This document shows, one piece after another, positions 48,480-61,878 of a stretch of DNA of 64,000 nucleotides (within the stretch, counting starts at the first letter, position 1; each line of letters starts with the position of its first letter). Source of the stretch: Demequina litorisediminis (GTDB taxonomy: Bacteria; Actinomycetota; Actinomycetes; Actinomycetales; Demequinaceae); NCBI RefSeq assembly GCF_030161615.1, contig NZ_BSUN01000001.1:2790001-2854000 (forward strand), written 5' to 3'. Under the pieces are notes generated by a model. That model was not told where the DNA came from. It was given only the letters and a program-made list of their open reading frames with translations, and ran no database searches. Position numbers and translations under genes: made by a program.

Positions 48480-48484
48480 CACAG

Positions 48485-48961
48485 TCACCCCAGTCCGGGC
48501 ACGGCGATCATGGTGGACACGTCGGCAACGTCGGGGTTGTCCGTGTCGAGAGACGTGACCTCCACGCGATAGGTCACCAACACGGTGGCCGCGTCCGGGT
48601 CTGACTCGTCCTTGCACCACGAGGTGTCAGCCTCGGTCTCGGCGACTGTCAGCCCCGGGACCTGGAAAGACTCGGTCAGCGAGTAGCGCGCCCCACGGGT
48701 ATCCGTGTAGTCGTCGGCGGGTTCGCCCGCGATAAAGATGCGGAAGTCCGCGCACAAGGCCGCGGCGACGCGGGCCTGTTCAACCCGCTCCTGCGCGACC
48801 TCCTGGGCCGATGCGATGGTGGTGGTCTTCGCGGTCACCTGGAGCGCCAGCAGGATGGGCGGCACCATCGCGACGGCAAGGATGCCGAACAGCAGCATCG
48901 CGACGATGACCTCGATGATGCCGAGTCCATCGTCGTCGGTGGTGCGCAACCTGTTCGCCAC
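48485..48961 (-). CDS. Type IV minor prepilin, PilV-like
   Basis: Intact 158-residue prepilin. DDDGLGIIEVIVAMLLFGILAVAMV (read in parts, residues about 9-33) gives a cleavage site G-LGIIEV with Glu at +5 and the conserved hydrophobic stem. A pair of cysteines lies in the globular part. GTG start, with the next gene only five bases on. Intact because it contains no AGCT that I can see. Confidence 0.85.
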   Translation of the reverse strand: MANRLRTTDDDGLGIIEVIVAMLLFGILAVAMVPPILLALQVTAKTTTIASAQEVAQERVEQARVAAALCADFRIFIAGEPADDYTDTRGARYSLTESFQVPGLTVAETEADTSWCKDESDPDAATVLVTYRVEVTSLDTDNPDVADVSTMIAVPGLG

Positions 48962-49073
48962 GTGACCGGGCCCCTTTCCGCGGTGGTGAGTCTGATACAG
49001 CGACGCGGAGCCGCGGGTGGGCGCGAAGGTCCGAGGACCGTGCGGCCCACCCGCAGCCCGCGAGTGGAGAGAC

Positions 49074-49512
49074 TTAGGCTCTCGGTGATCGCGCCGTTGG
49101 CGTCCATCGTGAACACGGTGCCGGTGGGCGAGGTGATGGTGATCTCGACGGTGTCGGGGGCGGACATGTCAACCTCACCCTCGGCGAGGATGTTGCCGTC
49201 CGAAACCGCAACGGTCGAGGTCTCGGTGCCAGCGGTGATGGTGCTGGTCGAAGGGCCGGTCGCCGCGGTCCAGGACACGGCGTCCGCCTGCGGGTTCTCG
49301 GTCATGGCCGAGACCACGGCGGTACGCACGGTGTTCAGGTCGGCCTTGGCCGCCGAGTCCTTCGCCTTGTTCTGCTGGTTCAGGTACAGCGGGATGGCGA
49401 TGGCGGCGAGGATGCCGATGATGATGATGACGACGAGGAGCTCGACGAGCGTGAAGCCCTTCTCAGCGCCCTCAGCCTTCTCCTGCATACGCTTCTGGAT
49501 CATCTTGATCAT
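49074..49512 (-). CDS. pilA: Major type IV pilin, PilA-like
   Basis: About 145 residues. Leader with basic residues, cleavage at EKG-FTLVELLVV, then IIIIGILAAIAIPLYLNQQ (stem helix), the standard type IVa pilin start with Glu at +5. The globular part is Thr/Ser/Asp-rich with no cysteine pair. In the raw sequence the frame runs on for 80 residues into the next gene. Correcting AGCCTAAG to AGCTAAG at 49077 exposes a stop directly after NGAITES and a normal pilin length. Two hairpins precede the gene. Best candidate for the main fibre subunit. Confidence 0.88.
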
Positions 49513-49547
49513 TCTGATTCCCTCATATTTCTCATGTGATGTGTCAA

Positions 49548-49590
49548 GATCCCGGTCTCCCGGGATCCCCCGGCGCCTGTGGCGGCGCCG
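49548..49590 (-). promoter_or_regulatory. Two adjacent hairpins between pilC and pilA
   Basis: GATCCCGG/CCGGGATC (49548-49555 with 49560-49567) and CGGCGCC/GGCGCCG (49571-49577 with 49584-49590) lie in the 87 bases between the pilC stop and pilA start. They may end the pilB-pilT-pilC message or form a processing/stabilising element, allowing the pilin to be made at a higher level than the motor proteins. Confidence 0.65.
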
Positions 49591-49599
49591 AAGCCTATG

Positions 49600-50832
49600 T
49601 CAGCCAATCAGGTCGAAGACCTTGAAGATCGGCATGTAGAGCGCGATGACCATGCCTCCGATGACCGAGCCGAGCACGGCAATCATGAGAGGCTCGATCA
49701 GGCTCGTGAGCCTGTTCGGTGGTGGACTCCACCTCTTGGTCGTAGAAGTCCGCGATCTTGTCCAGCATGGAGTCCAGCGCACCGGTGTCCTCACCGACCG
49801 CGATCATCTGCACCACCATGGGCGGGAAGACCGTGTGCTGGGCCAGCGGCTTCGAGAGCGAGTCGCCGCGGCGCACGGACGACTGCACGTCCTTGACTGC
49901 GTCCTCGACCACCACATTGCCCGAGGACTGGCCCACGATGTCCAGCGCCTGGAGGATCGGCACACCCGAGCGGACCATCGACCCGAAGTTGCGGCTGAAG
50001 CGCGACACAGCGATCTTCTGGATCAGGCCGCCGAACACCGGCGCCTTGAGCAGTAGCGGCTGGTACCTCCGCCGCACCGACTCCTTGTGCTTGTTCTTGC
50101 GCCACCACACCACGAACACGATGATGCCGACGATGAGCGGACCCACCGCGATCTTGAGGATCGCGGACATGGTCACCAGGATTTGCGTGGGAAGCGGAAG
50201 GCTCGCCGCCGAGGCCCTCGAACATGGTCGCGAACACCGGCACGATGAAGATCAGCATGGCCGCCACACCAAGGATGGCGATGAACAGCACCACCACGGG
50301 GTAGGTCATGGCGGACTTGATCTTGCCGCGCAGGCTTCACTTCTTCCTCGAAGTTCGCCGCGATGGAGACCAGCACCTCGTCGAGGAAACCGCCGACCTC
50401 GCCGGCCTTCACCATGTTGATCATGAGCGGCGGGAATGTCTCAGGGTGACGGCCAAGGGCTTTCGAGAAGGCCGAGCCGGTCTCCACGTCGCTACGGACC
50501 TCCATGACCACCTTCTGGAGAGCCTTGTTCTCCGTCTGGTCGGCCAGAATGGTCAACGCGCGCAGGAGCGACAGGCCGGAGGAGATCATCACGGCGAGCT
50601 GGCGCGACAGAATCGCGATGTCCTTGAGCCCGATGGTCTCGCCGAAACCGGGGATGGTGATGTCCGCGTTGAGGCCCTTGCCTCCCGCTTCCTCCACCAT
50701 CAACGGCGTGAGTCCACGCTCCTGCAGGCGCGACGCCACCACCGAGGAGGACGGCGCCTCCATGGTGTTCTTATGAATCTTGCCCGAGGCATCGCGCGCG
50801 GTGAACGCGTACTTCTGGGTCTGAATCGCCAT
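49600..50832 (-). CDS. pilC: Type IV pilus inner-membrane platform protein PilC
   Basis: About 409 residues with two GspF domains: LSRQLAVMISSGLSLLRALTILADQ in the first and SRNFGSMVRSGVPILQALDIVGQ in the second, with membrane helices after each (VVVLFIAILGVAAMLIFIVPVF, GGMVIALYMPIF). Insertions at AGCT near 50332 (EEVKLRGKIK restored), 50201 (GGELPLPTQ) and 49711 (TEQLTSLIEP) break it; one AGCT at about 50597 is intact. Follows pilT after 11 bases. Confidence 0.93.
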
Positions 50833-50843
50833 CGTTTACTCCC

Positions 50844-52493
50844 CTACGCGCGTCCGGCCCGGCCGCACAGGCGGTTGAACTCTTCGTAGGAGTGGCACAT
50901 CTCTACCGCGTCGTCAAAACCGACGGTGCCGGCCTTGACGAGGCTCCGCGAGGTGCTGGTCCATGGACTGCATTCCCAGCGAGGCACCCGCTTGCATCGA
51001 CGTGTGAATCTGGTGCGTCTTGCCCTCGCGCACCAGGTTCCTGATGGCAGGCGTCGCAACCATCAGTTCGACGGCGACCGCACGGCCGGGGCCATCGGCC
51101 CGCGGCAGAAGCGTCTGACAGACCACGCCCTGGATGGCGGCGGCGAGCCTGCGTACGCACCTGGCCCTGCTGCTCCGAGGGGAACACGTCGATCACGCGG
51201 TCCATGGTCTGCGCGGCATCCTGCGTGTGCAGGGTGGCGAACACCAGGTGACCGGTCTCTGCGGCGGTCAGCGCGACCTGGATGGTTTCCAGGTCACGGA
51301 GGCTCACCGATCAGGATGACGTCGGGGTCCTGACGCAGCACGTGCTTGAGCGCGTTGGCAAACGACTTGGTGTCGGTTCCCACCTCGCGCTGGTTCACGA
51401 GCGAACGCTTGTGGCGGTGCAGGAACTCGATGGGATCCTCGACCGTCATGATGTGACCACTGCGCGAGCGGTTCGCGAGGTCCACAAGCGACGCGAGGGT
51501 GGTCGATTTTCCCGAACCCGTGGGGCCCGTCACCAGGACGAGACCGCGCGGCAGGTAGGCAAACTTGGAGACGGCCTCGGGAACGCCCAAGGCCTCGAGC
51601 GCCTTGATCTCGTAGGGAATCACACGGAAGGCGGCACCGACGGCGTTGCGCTGACGGTAGATGTTCACACGGAAGCGCGCCTCGCCGATGAGCGAATAGG
51701 AGAAGTCCAATTCGAGGTGCTCGTCAAGGCTCTCGCGCTGCTTCTGCGTGATGATGCCGAAAATGGCCTTCTGGATGCCCTCAGGGGTGAGGCGATCGAA
51801 GCCTTCGACCGCCTTGAGTCCACCGTCGACGCGAATCATCGGAGCGGCGCCGGACGTGATGTGGAGGTCCGAGGCCTTGGCGGCGAGCATCGCGCGCAGC
51901 GCCGACTGGAGGTCGAAGTCGCCCTCCTGCTTCTCCTGGCCCATACCGAGGCGCGAGCCGCCCACGGGTGCGCTCGCCGCGGGACGTTGCGCCTGCGCGC
52001 CGGCGGGACGCTGCTGGCCCGCAGGGGCGGAAGGCTGCGCAGGCGCGGACTGCTGACCCATCATCGGCTGACGCTGGACGGGCTGCTGGCCAGACATCGG
52101 CTGACGCTGCACCGGCTGCTGACCGGACACGGGCTGCACGGCCGTCTGCTGCGCAAGGGCGGCACCGTACTGACCGGCCGCCGCCTGCGCCGTGGCCGCC
52201 TGCTGTGCGGCGCTCGGCTGGACGGCAGTCTGCTGGACACCGAACGGCTGACGCTGCACGGGCTGCTGGCCCGTGAGCGGCTGCGGGGGCGACGCGGGCT
52301 GCGGCGCCGAAAACTGCTGCGGGGCGGCCGCGGGCTGTCCGCCGGCAGGCGTCTGAGGAGTGAAGTGACCCATCGGCGGCTGCGCGGCGGAAGCCGACGA
52401 GGCTGCCTGACCCGGAACCTGCTGCTGACGCGCAGGCTGCACCGGGAAGTCCTCGGGCCGCTCAGGCAGGCCCTCGGGCATGAATGACGTCAT
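50844..52493 (-). CDS. pilT: Pilus retraction ATPase PilT with long Gln/Pro-rich N-terminal extension
   Basis: The core (from about residue 193, [23 protein letters not shown]) is a standard PilT: Walker [33 protein letters not shown] and the [10 protein letters not shown] motif. Before it lie about 180 residues of Gln/Pro/Ala-rich sequence with three copies of GQQPVQRQP (residues 75-83, 124-132, 135-143), expected to be disordered. Ordinary PilT is about 350 residues; this one is about 548. Insertions at AGCT near 51301 ([11 protein letters not shown] restored), 51149 (RTQLAAAIQG) and 50943 (LAELVKAGTV) break the core, but the extension is one open frame. Confidence 0.9.
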
Positions 52494-52583
52494 CGTGTTT
52501 CCCTCGGCTTTTCGGCGGCACCCCTCGCACCACCGGTGGACACCTTATCGGCAGTTCTTTGCAGGGACGTTAACCGCAACGCC

Positions 52584-54253
52584 CTATTTCGCGACACGAA
52601 GCAGGCTCCTCAATCGAGGTGGTGCCATCCAGCACCTTGGCCCACCCATCCATGAGCAGCGTCTCCATGCCGTTGTCCTGTGCCGCACGGGCAATTTCGG
52701 CCGCCGAGGCCCGCGCCACGGCGAGACGTTCGATCTCCTCGTTCACGGACATCACCTCGTGCAGCGCGACACGTCCCCGGTAACCCGTGCCAGAGCAACG
52801 CTGGCAACCCGCCGGCCGCAGCACCGTCGGGAGCGGCGATCCGGACACAAAGCCCACATTGGCGGGAATCTCCGCCTCGTCTTCCACCACGTACTCGACG
52901 GCGCAGTGGGAGCACAAGCGGCGCGCCAGTCGCTGGGCCACCACGCAGTCCACCGCGGAGCCCACCAGGAACGGCTCGATGTCCATCTCGATCAGACGCG
53001 TGAGCGCCGACGGGGCATCGTTCGTGTGGAGCGTGGACAGCACGAGGTGACCCGTCAGTGCCGCCTCGATCGCGATCTGCGCCGTCTCGCCGTCACGGAC
53101 CTCACCCAGCAGCACCACGTCGGGGTCCGCACGCAGAATCGACCGCAGCGCGGCGGCAAATGTCAGGCCCGCCTTCGGGTTCACCTGCACCTGGTTGATG
53201 CCGGGGATGCGGTACTCGACCGGGTCCTCGACCGTGATCACGTTGATCTCGGGGCGGGAAATCTGGTTCAGCGTCGCGTACAGCGTGGTGGACTTGCCCG
53301 AACCCGTGGGGCCCGTCACCAGGATCATCCCGTAGGGCTTGCGGAAGTTGACCGAGTACGCGGCGTAGTTCTTCTCGCGAATGCCCAGGTCCTCGAGTTC
53401 CAACGTCGCCGTCGAGTTGTCGAGGATACGCATGACGACCTTCTCGCCCCACACCGTCGGCAGGGTGGCCACACGGAGGTCCACCTTCTTGCCGTTGTGG
53501 GTGACGGACAGACGGCCGTCCTGCGGCTTGCGGCGCTCGGCGATGTCGATGTCCGCCATGATCTTGATGCGCGAGATCACGCCGCCCTGAATCGCCTTGG
53601 GGGCGTTCTGCATCTCGTGAAGCACGCCGTCGATGCGGTAGCGCACGCGGACGTCTCGCTCGGCGGGTTCGATGTGGATATCCGAGGCGCGGTCCTGAAT
53701 GGCCTGCGTGATCAGCAGATTGACGAAGCGCACGATGGGCGCGTCGTCTTCCACGGCGGTCGACAGGTCGGCGAGGTCGGTGGCCTCCGCCTCGTCGTTG
53801 ATCGCGCCCTGCAGGCTCGTCCAGTTCGGCGTCCGAACGGCAGTAGCGATCGATGGCGTTCAGCACGTCATCGTGCGCCGCCACCACCGGCAAAATCTGC
53901 ATGCGGGTCAGCGTGCGGATGTCATCGACCGCGACCACGTTGCCAGGGTTGGACATGGCGATCTTCAGGATGTCGCCGTCGATCTGGATGGGCAGTGCGG
54001 CGTGACGCCTGCACACCGTGTCCGGCACCAGTGCCACCGCGGCACGGTCGACAGGGAAGTCACCGAGTTCGACGAACTCCATCCCCACCTGGCTGGCGAG
54101 CGCGCGCACCAACTGACCCTCGGAGATCATTCCCATCTCCACGAGGGTGCGTCCCAGCGACTGCCCACGACCGTGCTGCTCGTCGATCGCGTCCATCAGC
54201 TGGTCTTCTGTGAGGATGCCCTCCTCCATCAGAATGGTGCCCAGTTGCTTCAC
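52584..54253 (-). CDS. pilB: Pilus extension ATPase PilB
   Basis: About 555 residues. N-terminal MshEN/T2SSE_N domain (LGTILMEEGILTEDQLMDAI, LASQVGMEFVEL), then the secretion ATPase: Walker [16 protein letters not shown], Asp box, HLVLSTLHTNDAPSALTRL, and a tetracysteine zinc site (CSHC, CQRC). Insertions at AGCT near 53815 (ELDELQGAIND restored) and 52605 (SIEELLRVAK, true C-terminus) break it. First gene of the pilus cluster, about 90 bases after aroE. Confidence 0.94.
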
Positions 54254-54342
54254 AAACGTCCCCTCATGCTGTCCAACCCCTGAGTAACGTATATCGGCTC
54301 GCCCTTGAGCCCCCTAGGGAGTGTGACAATTCCGACACACGG

Positions 54343-55201
54343 TCAGGCGTCGGGCAGGACCTTCGCCATGGCGTCGAGGGGCGCGGCCATGCCTGTCATG
54401 AGGCGGACCTGCTCTCCTGCCTGGTGCAACAGCATGCGCGTCCCGGGAACGAACGTTCCGCCCGCGGCGCGCCAAGCGGCCCCCAGCGGCGTCACCAGGG
54501 GCGAGTAGACCGCGTCCAGGAGCACCGCCTGGGGTCGCACAGGCCCCAGCGCCGGTACCAGCGCGGCTCCCGCCTCGGCCGGCACCGTGGACACCACGGC
54601 CTCGGCATCGGCCAGGTAGTGCGGCGCATCCTCGAGGGCCACGAAGCGCGGCTCCACGCCCATCTTGGTGGCGGCCCGCATCAGCCCACCGGCGCGGGCG
54701 CGGTTGCGCACCACGACCACGGGCCTGGTGACGCCGAGGCGTCCCAACGCTGCGAGCGCGGACGTCGCCGTCGCTCCCCCGCCGATCACGACTCCCTCGG
54801 TCGCCGCGCTCACCCCGCCCTCGGCCAGAGCCGCGACCACACCGTGAACGTCGGTGTTCGCGCCCACGAGTTGGAGGCGCGTGCCCACGGGTTGCACGAG
54901 CACGGTGTTGATGGCCCCGACCAGGCTTCGCCATGGGCTCGATGAACTCCACCAGCGGCATCGCGGCCACCTTGAGCGGCATCGTCAGCGACAGGCCGCC
55001 CCACGTGCCGTCCAGCGCCGCCACGAAGTCGGGCAGCGACTCCTCGGTCACGTCATACGCGTCGTACGTCCACGCGAGCCCGAGCGCCTTATACGCGGCA
55101 CCGTGCAGCGCAGGCGACAGCGAGTGGGTGATGGGGTGCCCCAGCACCCCCGCCCGCCGAGAGGCGCCGGCCCCCGAAGGGCCGGCCACCGCATCGGGCA
55201 T
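54343..55201 (-). CDS. aroE: Shikimate dehydrogenase
   Basis: Reduces 3-dehydroshikimate with NADPH. About 285 residues: GVLGHPITHSLSPALHGAAYKALGL at the start, SLTMPLKVAAMPL, then the nucleotide-binding GGGATATSALAALGRLG. An insertion at AGCT near 54927 (MAKLVGAINTV restored) breaks it. It follows mltG after two bases. Apart from aroE, the shikimate genes are on the far side of the pilus cluster. Confidence 0.93.
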
Positions 55202-55203
55202 CG

Positions 55204-56344
55204 CTACTCCTCGTCGTCGGACGACTGGTTCTCCGCCACCCACTGGTTGAGGATCTCCACGTTGGCGAGGTGGTCCTCAAGGTTGGTCGCGTAGGCCGTC
55301 TCACCCGTCTCCAGGTTCACCGTGACGAAGTACGTGTAGTCGTGGTCGGCCGGGTTGACCGCCGCCTCGATGGAGGCCTCGCCCGGCGCCGCGATGGGCG
55401 TCGGCGGAAGGCCGGTGTACATGTACGTGTTGTACGGCGAGTCGATGAGGCGATCCTCCTCGGACGTCCACACGCCCTCGGATGGAGCGATGTACTTCAC
55501 CGTGGAGTCGAACTGCAGCATCATGTCGATGTCGAGGCGGTTCATGATGACGCCCGCGATCATGGGGCGGTCCTCATCCTTCTTCGCCTCCTTCTCGACG
55601 AGCGACGCGATGGTGAGGATCCGCTCACGGTCCTCCTCCGCCACGTCGTACTTGTCGAGCATCTTGATGGTGGTGCTCACCATCGTCGACAGCATCTCCG
55701 CGGGCTCGACATCGGGGTTGAAGGTGTAGGTCGAGGGGAACAGCCAGCCCTCGAGATTGCCCTCCGCCTCGGCGGGAAGACCGAGCGCGTCGGTGTCCTC
55801 CGCGATCTCCGCCACCTCGTCCGCCGTATAACCGGTGAGGTTCGCGATGGCCTGGAAGTACGCGTCGACGGCCTTGCCCTCGGGAATCGTGATCTTCAGG
55901 CTCGTCGCGGTTGGAGGGCTCGAGCAACGCGTCCATCGCGTACTCCGCCTTCATCTCCTTCTGCATGAAGTAGTAGCCAGCGGTAATCGACAGCGACTCA
56001 TCGGGGCGCGAGTTGAACTCCTGGATGAACGCCTCCGGCGACGCGATCACGCCCGCCTCGTACAGCGTCTGCGCCATGTCCGCACCGGCGTCGCCCTGCT
56101 CGATGATGACCTGCACCACGCCCTGGCCAGCGCCGTCGTAGTCAGCGACGGACGACTCGTCGCCACCGCCGGCGAAGGACTTGATGAAGTTCCAGCCGAG
56201 GGACACGCCCACGGCCACCAACACCAGTCCTACGGCCGACACGATGGCCGTCCACTTCCGGCGCGCAGCGCGCCGCTTCTGACGCTGCAAGCGCCTCAGG
56301 TCCAGCGACGTCGTCGTGTCGTCGGCCTCGAAAAAATCAGTCAT
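55204..56344 (-). CDS. mltG: Endolytic murein transglycosylase MltG (YceG-like)
   Basis: Cuts nascent glycan strands near the membrane. About 379 residues: basic cytoplasmic N-terminus, one membrane helix (WTAIVSAVGLVLVAVGVSLGW, about residues 31-51), a LysM-like region and the catalytic block ASLVEKEAKKDEDRPMIAGVIMNRL with its glutamate, then DSPYNTYMYTGLPPTPI. An insertion at AGCT near 55901 (RDELKITIPEGKAV restored) breaks it. Overlaps the end of ruvX. Confidence 0.93.
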
Positions 56345-56823
56345 CTCCACCCTCACGCGGGATCGTCTCAGTCACCTTACTCAGATTCCCCCGGCGTTCA
56401 ATGTCCAACGCGCTCTCCAGGATCACCACTGCGGCGGCCTGGTCGATCACCTGACGCTGCTGCTTGGCGTTGCGTCCCGCCTGCCTCATCGAGGCTGATG
56501 CGGTGGCGGTCGAGAATCGCTCGTCGACCAAACGGACGACCGCCTCGCAACGTTCCGCGACCGCGGTCGCGATCGCCCGCGCGTCCTCCGCGGACGCACC
56601 CTGCGCGCCCGACAGGCTTGCGCGGCAGGCCCACGTAGACGGCCGTTGCCTCACGTTCGGCGACGATACCGACCAGGGCGTCGACCGCATCGGCCGTCGC
56701 GGTGTCGCCCTTGCCGCGCTGCACGGTGGTGACGGGGAACGCCATGAGGCCGTCGGGGTCGGATGCCGCGACGCCGATGCGGACCGAGCCCACATCGACG
56801 CCGAGGCGTACTCCTCTATCCAC
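56337..56823 (-). CDS. ruvX: Holliday-junction resolvase-like / pre-16S rRNA nuclease RuvX (YqgF)
   Basis: RNase H-fold nuclease of about 161 residues: LGVDVGSVRIGVAASD, YVGLPRKLSGAQG, RLVDERFSTATASASMRQAGRN and VIDQAAAVVILESAL. One insertion at AGCT near 56619 breaks the frame. GTG start, nine bases after alaS. The order alaS-ruvX-mltG-aroE is standard in actinobacteria. Confidence 0.94.
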
Positions 56824-56831
56824 GCAGGCGC

Positions 56832-59496
<2,665 letters not shown>

Positions 59497-59594
59497 CTCA
59501 GTCCTCCGTCGCGGGGGTGCGGGCGGTCTCGCCCGGGTGAGGGAAGCATCGGCCATATGCCCGATGCCGGGAGTCAAGTCCCAAGTATGACAAA

Positions 59595-59628
59595 GCCGCT
59601 GGGCCCGGAAGGACCGGGACCCAGCGGC
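59595..59628 (-). terminator. Terminator after rpsD
   Basis: GCCGCTGGG pairs with CCCAGCGGC, continued by CCCGG/CCGGG with one bulged base, around a five-base loop. It lies 30 bases downstream of the rpsD stop and before alaS. Confidence 0.75.
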
Positions 59629-59657
59629 AAAGTGTGTCTTGCTGGTACTGCGCTCGC

Positions 59658-60286
59658 TTAGCGGGCGTAGTACTCGACGACGAGCCTGAACCTCGCAGGT
59701 CACGGGGACCTCGGCACGCTCGGGACGGCGGACCAGGCGGCGGTCAGGCTTCTCGAGGGTGACGTCGAGGTAGTCCGGGACCTCGGGGAGCACGTCACGG
59801 TGCGCGCCAGCGGCGGCAGCCATGTAGGGCTCCATGGTGACAGCCTTGGGCTTGACCTGGATGGTCTGGCCGGGCTTCACGCGGAACGAGGGGCGGTCGA
59901 CGATCTGACCGTCCACGAGGATGTGGCGGTGCAGAACGGCCTGACGGGCCTGCAGGATCGTGCGGCCGAAACCGGCACGCAGGACCAGCGCGTCGAGACG
60001 CATCTCGAGCAGGCTCGACGAACGCGTCACCGGTACGGCGCGAGTCCTTGCGAGCCTCCTCGAAGACGCGGGTCATCTGCTTCTCACGCAGGCCGTACTG
60101 GGCGCGAAGACGCTGCTTCTCGCGCAGACGAACGGCGTAGTCGCTTTCCTTGCGGCGGGCGGTACGACCGTGCTCGCCGGGCGGGTAGGGACGCTTCTCG
60201 AAGTGCTTCACGGCCTTCGGCGTCAGGGCGAGGCCGAGGGCACGCGAGAGCCGCACCTGGCGGCGTGCCTTCTGAACTGAAGTCAT
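59658..60286 (-). CDS. rpsD: 30S ribosomal protein S4
   Basis: About 208 residues: [32 protein letters not shown] (read in parts), the S4 RNA-binding domain [32 protein letters not shown] and the C-terminal [16 protein letters not shown]. Two insertions at AGCT, near 60011 (AFVELLEMRLD restored) and 59687 ([11 protein letters not shown]), break it. Stand-alone, not in the alpha operon, as in many actinobacteria; a natural AGCCT in EEARKD (about 60051) is in frame and should not be corrected. Confidence 0.96.
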
Positions 60287-60447
60287 TCTTGGTGTTCCTT
60301 GCTTGATTGCCTCTGAGTGCGGGCGCGGTCGCCCGAACTCAGATCACGAGAGATGTCGCGGCGACAGCAGCCAACCGTCCGCGAGGGCTCGACAATCCTA
60401 GCAGGTCAGGCGGGGGCGCGGCGGAGAAGCACGGGGTGTCGCTGCGG

Positions 60448-61801
60448 TCAGGAACCGTCGCGTCCGAGCATGTCCCTGATTCGCGCCATGCGGTCCGTCA
60501 CGGTGCGTTCAAAGCCGTACTCGGTGGGCTGGTAGTAGCGGCTGCCGCGCAGCGAGTCCGGGAGGTACTCCTGGTGCGCCACGCCGCCGGGGGCATCGTG
60601 ACTGTAGACGTAGGACTTCCCGTGGCCGATGCGCTCGGCACCCGCGTAGTGCGCGTCACGAAGATGCTGGGGCACCACGCCCGCCTTGCCCGCGCGCACG
60701 TCCGCGATCGCGGCGTCGATGGCGCGGTAGGAACGGTTGGACTTGGGGGCCGTCGCAAGATACGTCGTCGCCTCGGCGAGCGGGATACGCCCCTCGGGCA
60801 TGCCAATGAACGTCACGGCGTCCGCCGCTGCTTGCGCGATCACGAGCCCCTGAGGGTCAGCCATGCCGATGTCCTCACTCGCGAGGATCACGAGGCGCCG
60901 CGCAATGAACCGGGGTCCTCCCCGCGACCACCATGCGCGCCAAGTAGTGCAGCGCGGCATCGACGTCCGAGCCGCGCACCGACTTGATGAAGGCGCTGAT
61001 GACGTCGTAGTGCTGGTCGCCCGACTTGTCGTAGGCGACAAGAGCGGCGTCCATGGTGCGCTCGGTGATCTCCCCCGTGATCTCCGGCAGCGCGTCCTGT
61101 GTGCTGGAGCCCAGGCCCAGGGCGGCATCGGCCACCGCTTCGAGGAGGGTGAGTGCCTTGCGTGCGTCGGCGCCGGCAACCCGCAGGATGTGTTCGCGGG
61201 CCTGGGGCGCGAGGTTCACCCTGCCGTCGAGTCCTCGTGGGTCCGCCACGGCGCGGTCGAGGAGCGCGCCGACGTCCTCGCTGGCAAGCGGCTGCAGGGT
61301 GAGCAGCAGGGAGCGCGACAGGAGCGGCCCCACCACGGAGAAGGCGGGGTTCTCGGTGGTCGCGCCGATGAGCGTGACCCAGCGGTTCTCGACGGCGGGA
61401 AGCAATGCATCCTGCTGGGTGCGCGTGAAGCGGTGGATCTCGTCGACGAAGAGGACGGTCTCGCGCTCCCCCGTGGCGATGCGACGTTTGGAGTCGTCGA
61501 TCACCGCACGCACGTCCTTGATGCCCGCAGTCACTGCGGACAGTTCGACGAAGCGCCTGTTGCCCGCGACCAGGTACGCGAGGGTGGTCTTGCCGGTGCC
61601 CGGCGGACCCCACAGGATGACCGAGGTGGCAGGAGCGGCCTCCCCCACGAGCCGGCGTAGCGGCGCGCCGTCGTGGAGCAGGTGCGCCTGACCCACGACC
61701 TCGTCGAGCACGCGAGGCCGCATGCGCACTGCGAGCGGCGCGGTGGGTCCGGGCTCTGGAACGCCGCTTCCCGTGCGCTCGGTCGACTCGAACAGGTCCA
61801 T
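60448..61801 (-). CDS. rarA: Replication-associated recombination ATPase RarA (MgsA)
   Basis: AAA+ clamp-loader-like ATPase acting at stalled forks. About 451 residues: Walker [14 protein letters not shown] near residue 67, Walker [11 protein letters not shown], sensor TTENPAF, and the C-terminal tetramerisation part with SEDIGMADP. One break only, near 60915, where GEDPRFIARR needs one G and one C more in two neighbouring runs: a homopolymer lesion, not an AGCT one. Divergent from the ArsR-MFS pair. Confidence 0.93.
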
Positions 61802-61843
61802 GTGGCCCACCCTAGTTGCCCGGGGTGACATTCTGGTTCGCTA

Positions 61844-61875
61844 TTGAAAGATTCCTTTCGAAAGGATACTTTCAA
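61844..61875. promoter_or_regulatory. 32-base palindromic operator in the rarA/ArsR divergent region
   Basis: Near-perfect palindrome centred on TTTCGAAA at 61856-61863: arms TTGAAAG and CTTTCAA outside, TCCTTT and AAAGGA inside, with only two mismatched pairs in 32 bases. It ends three bases before the regulator start codon. Its length and symmetry fit an ArsR/winged-helix dimer, so autoregulation of the regulator-MFS pair is likely. Confidence 0.8.
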
Positions 61876-61878
61876 AGC

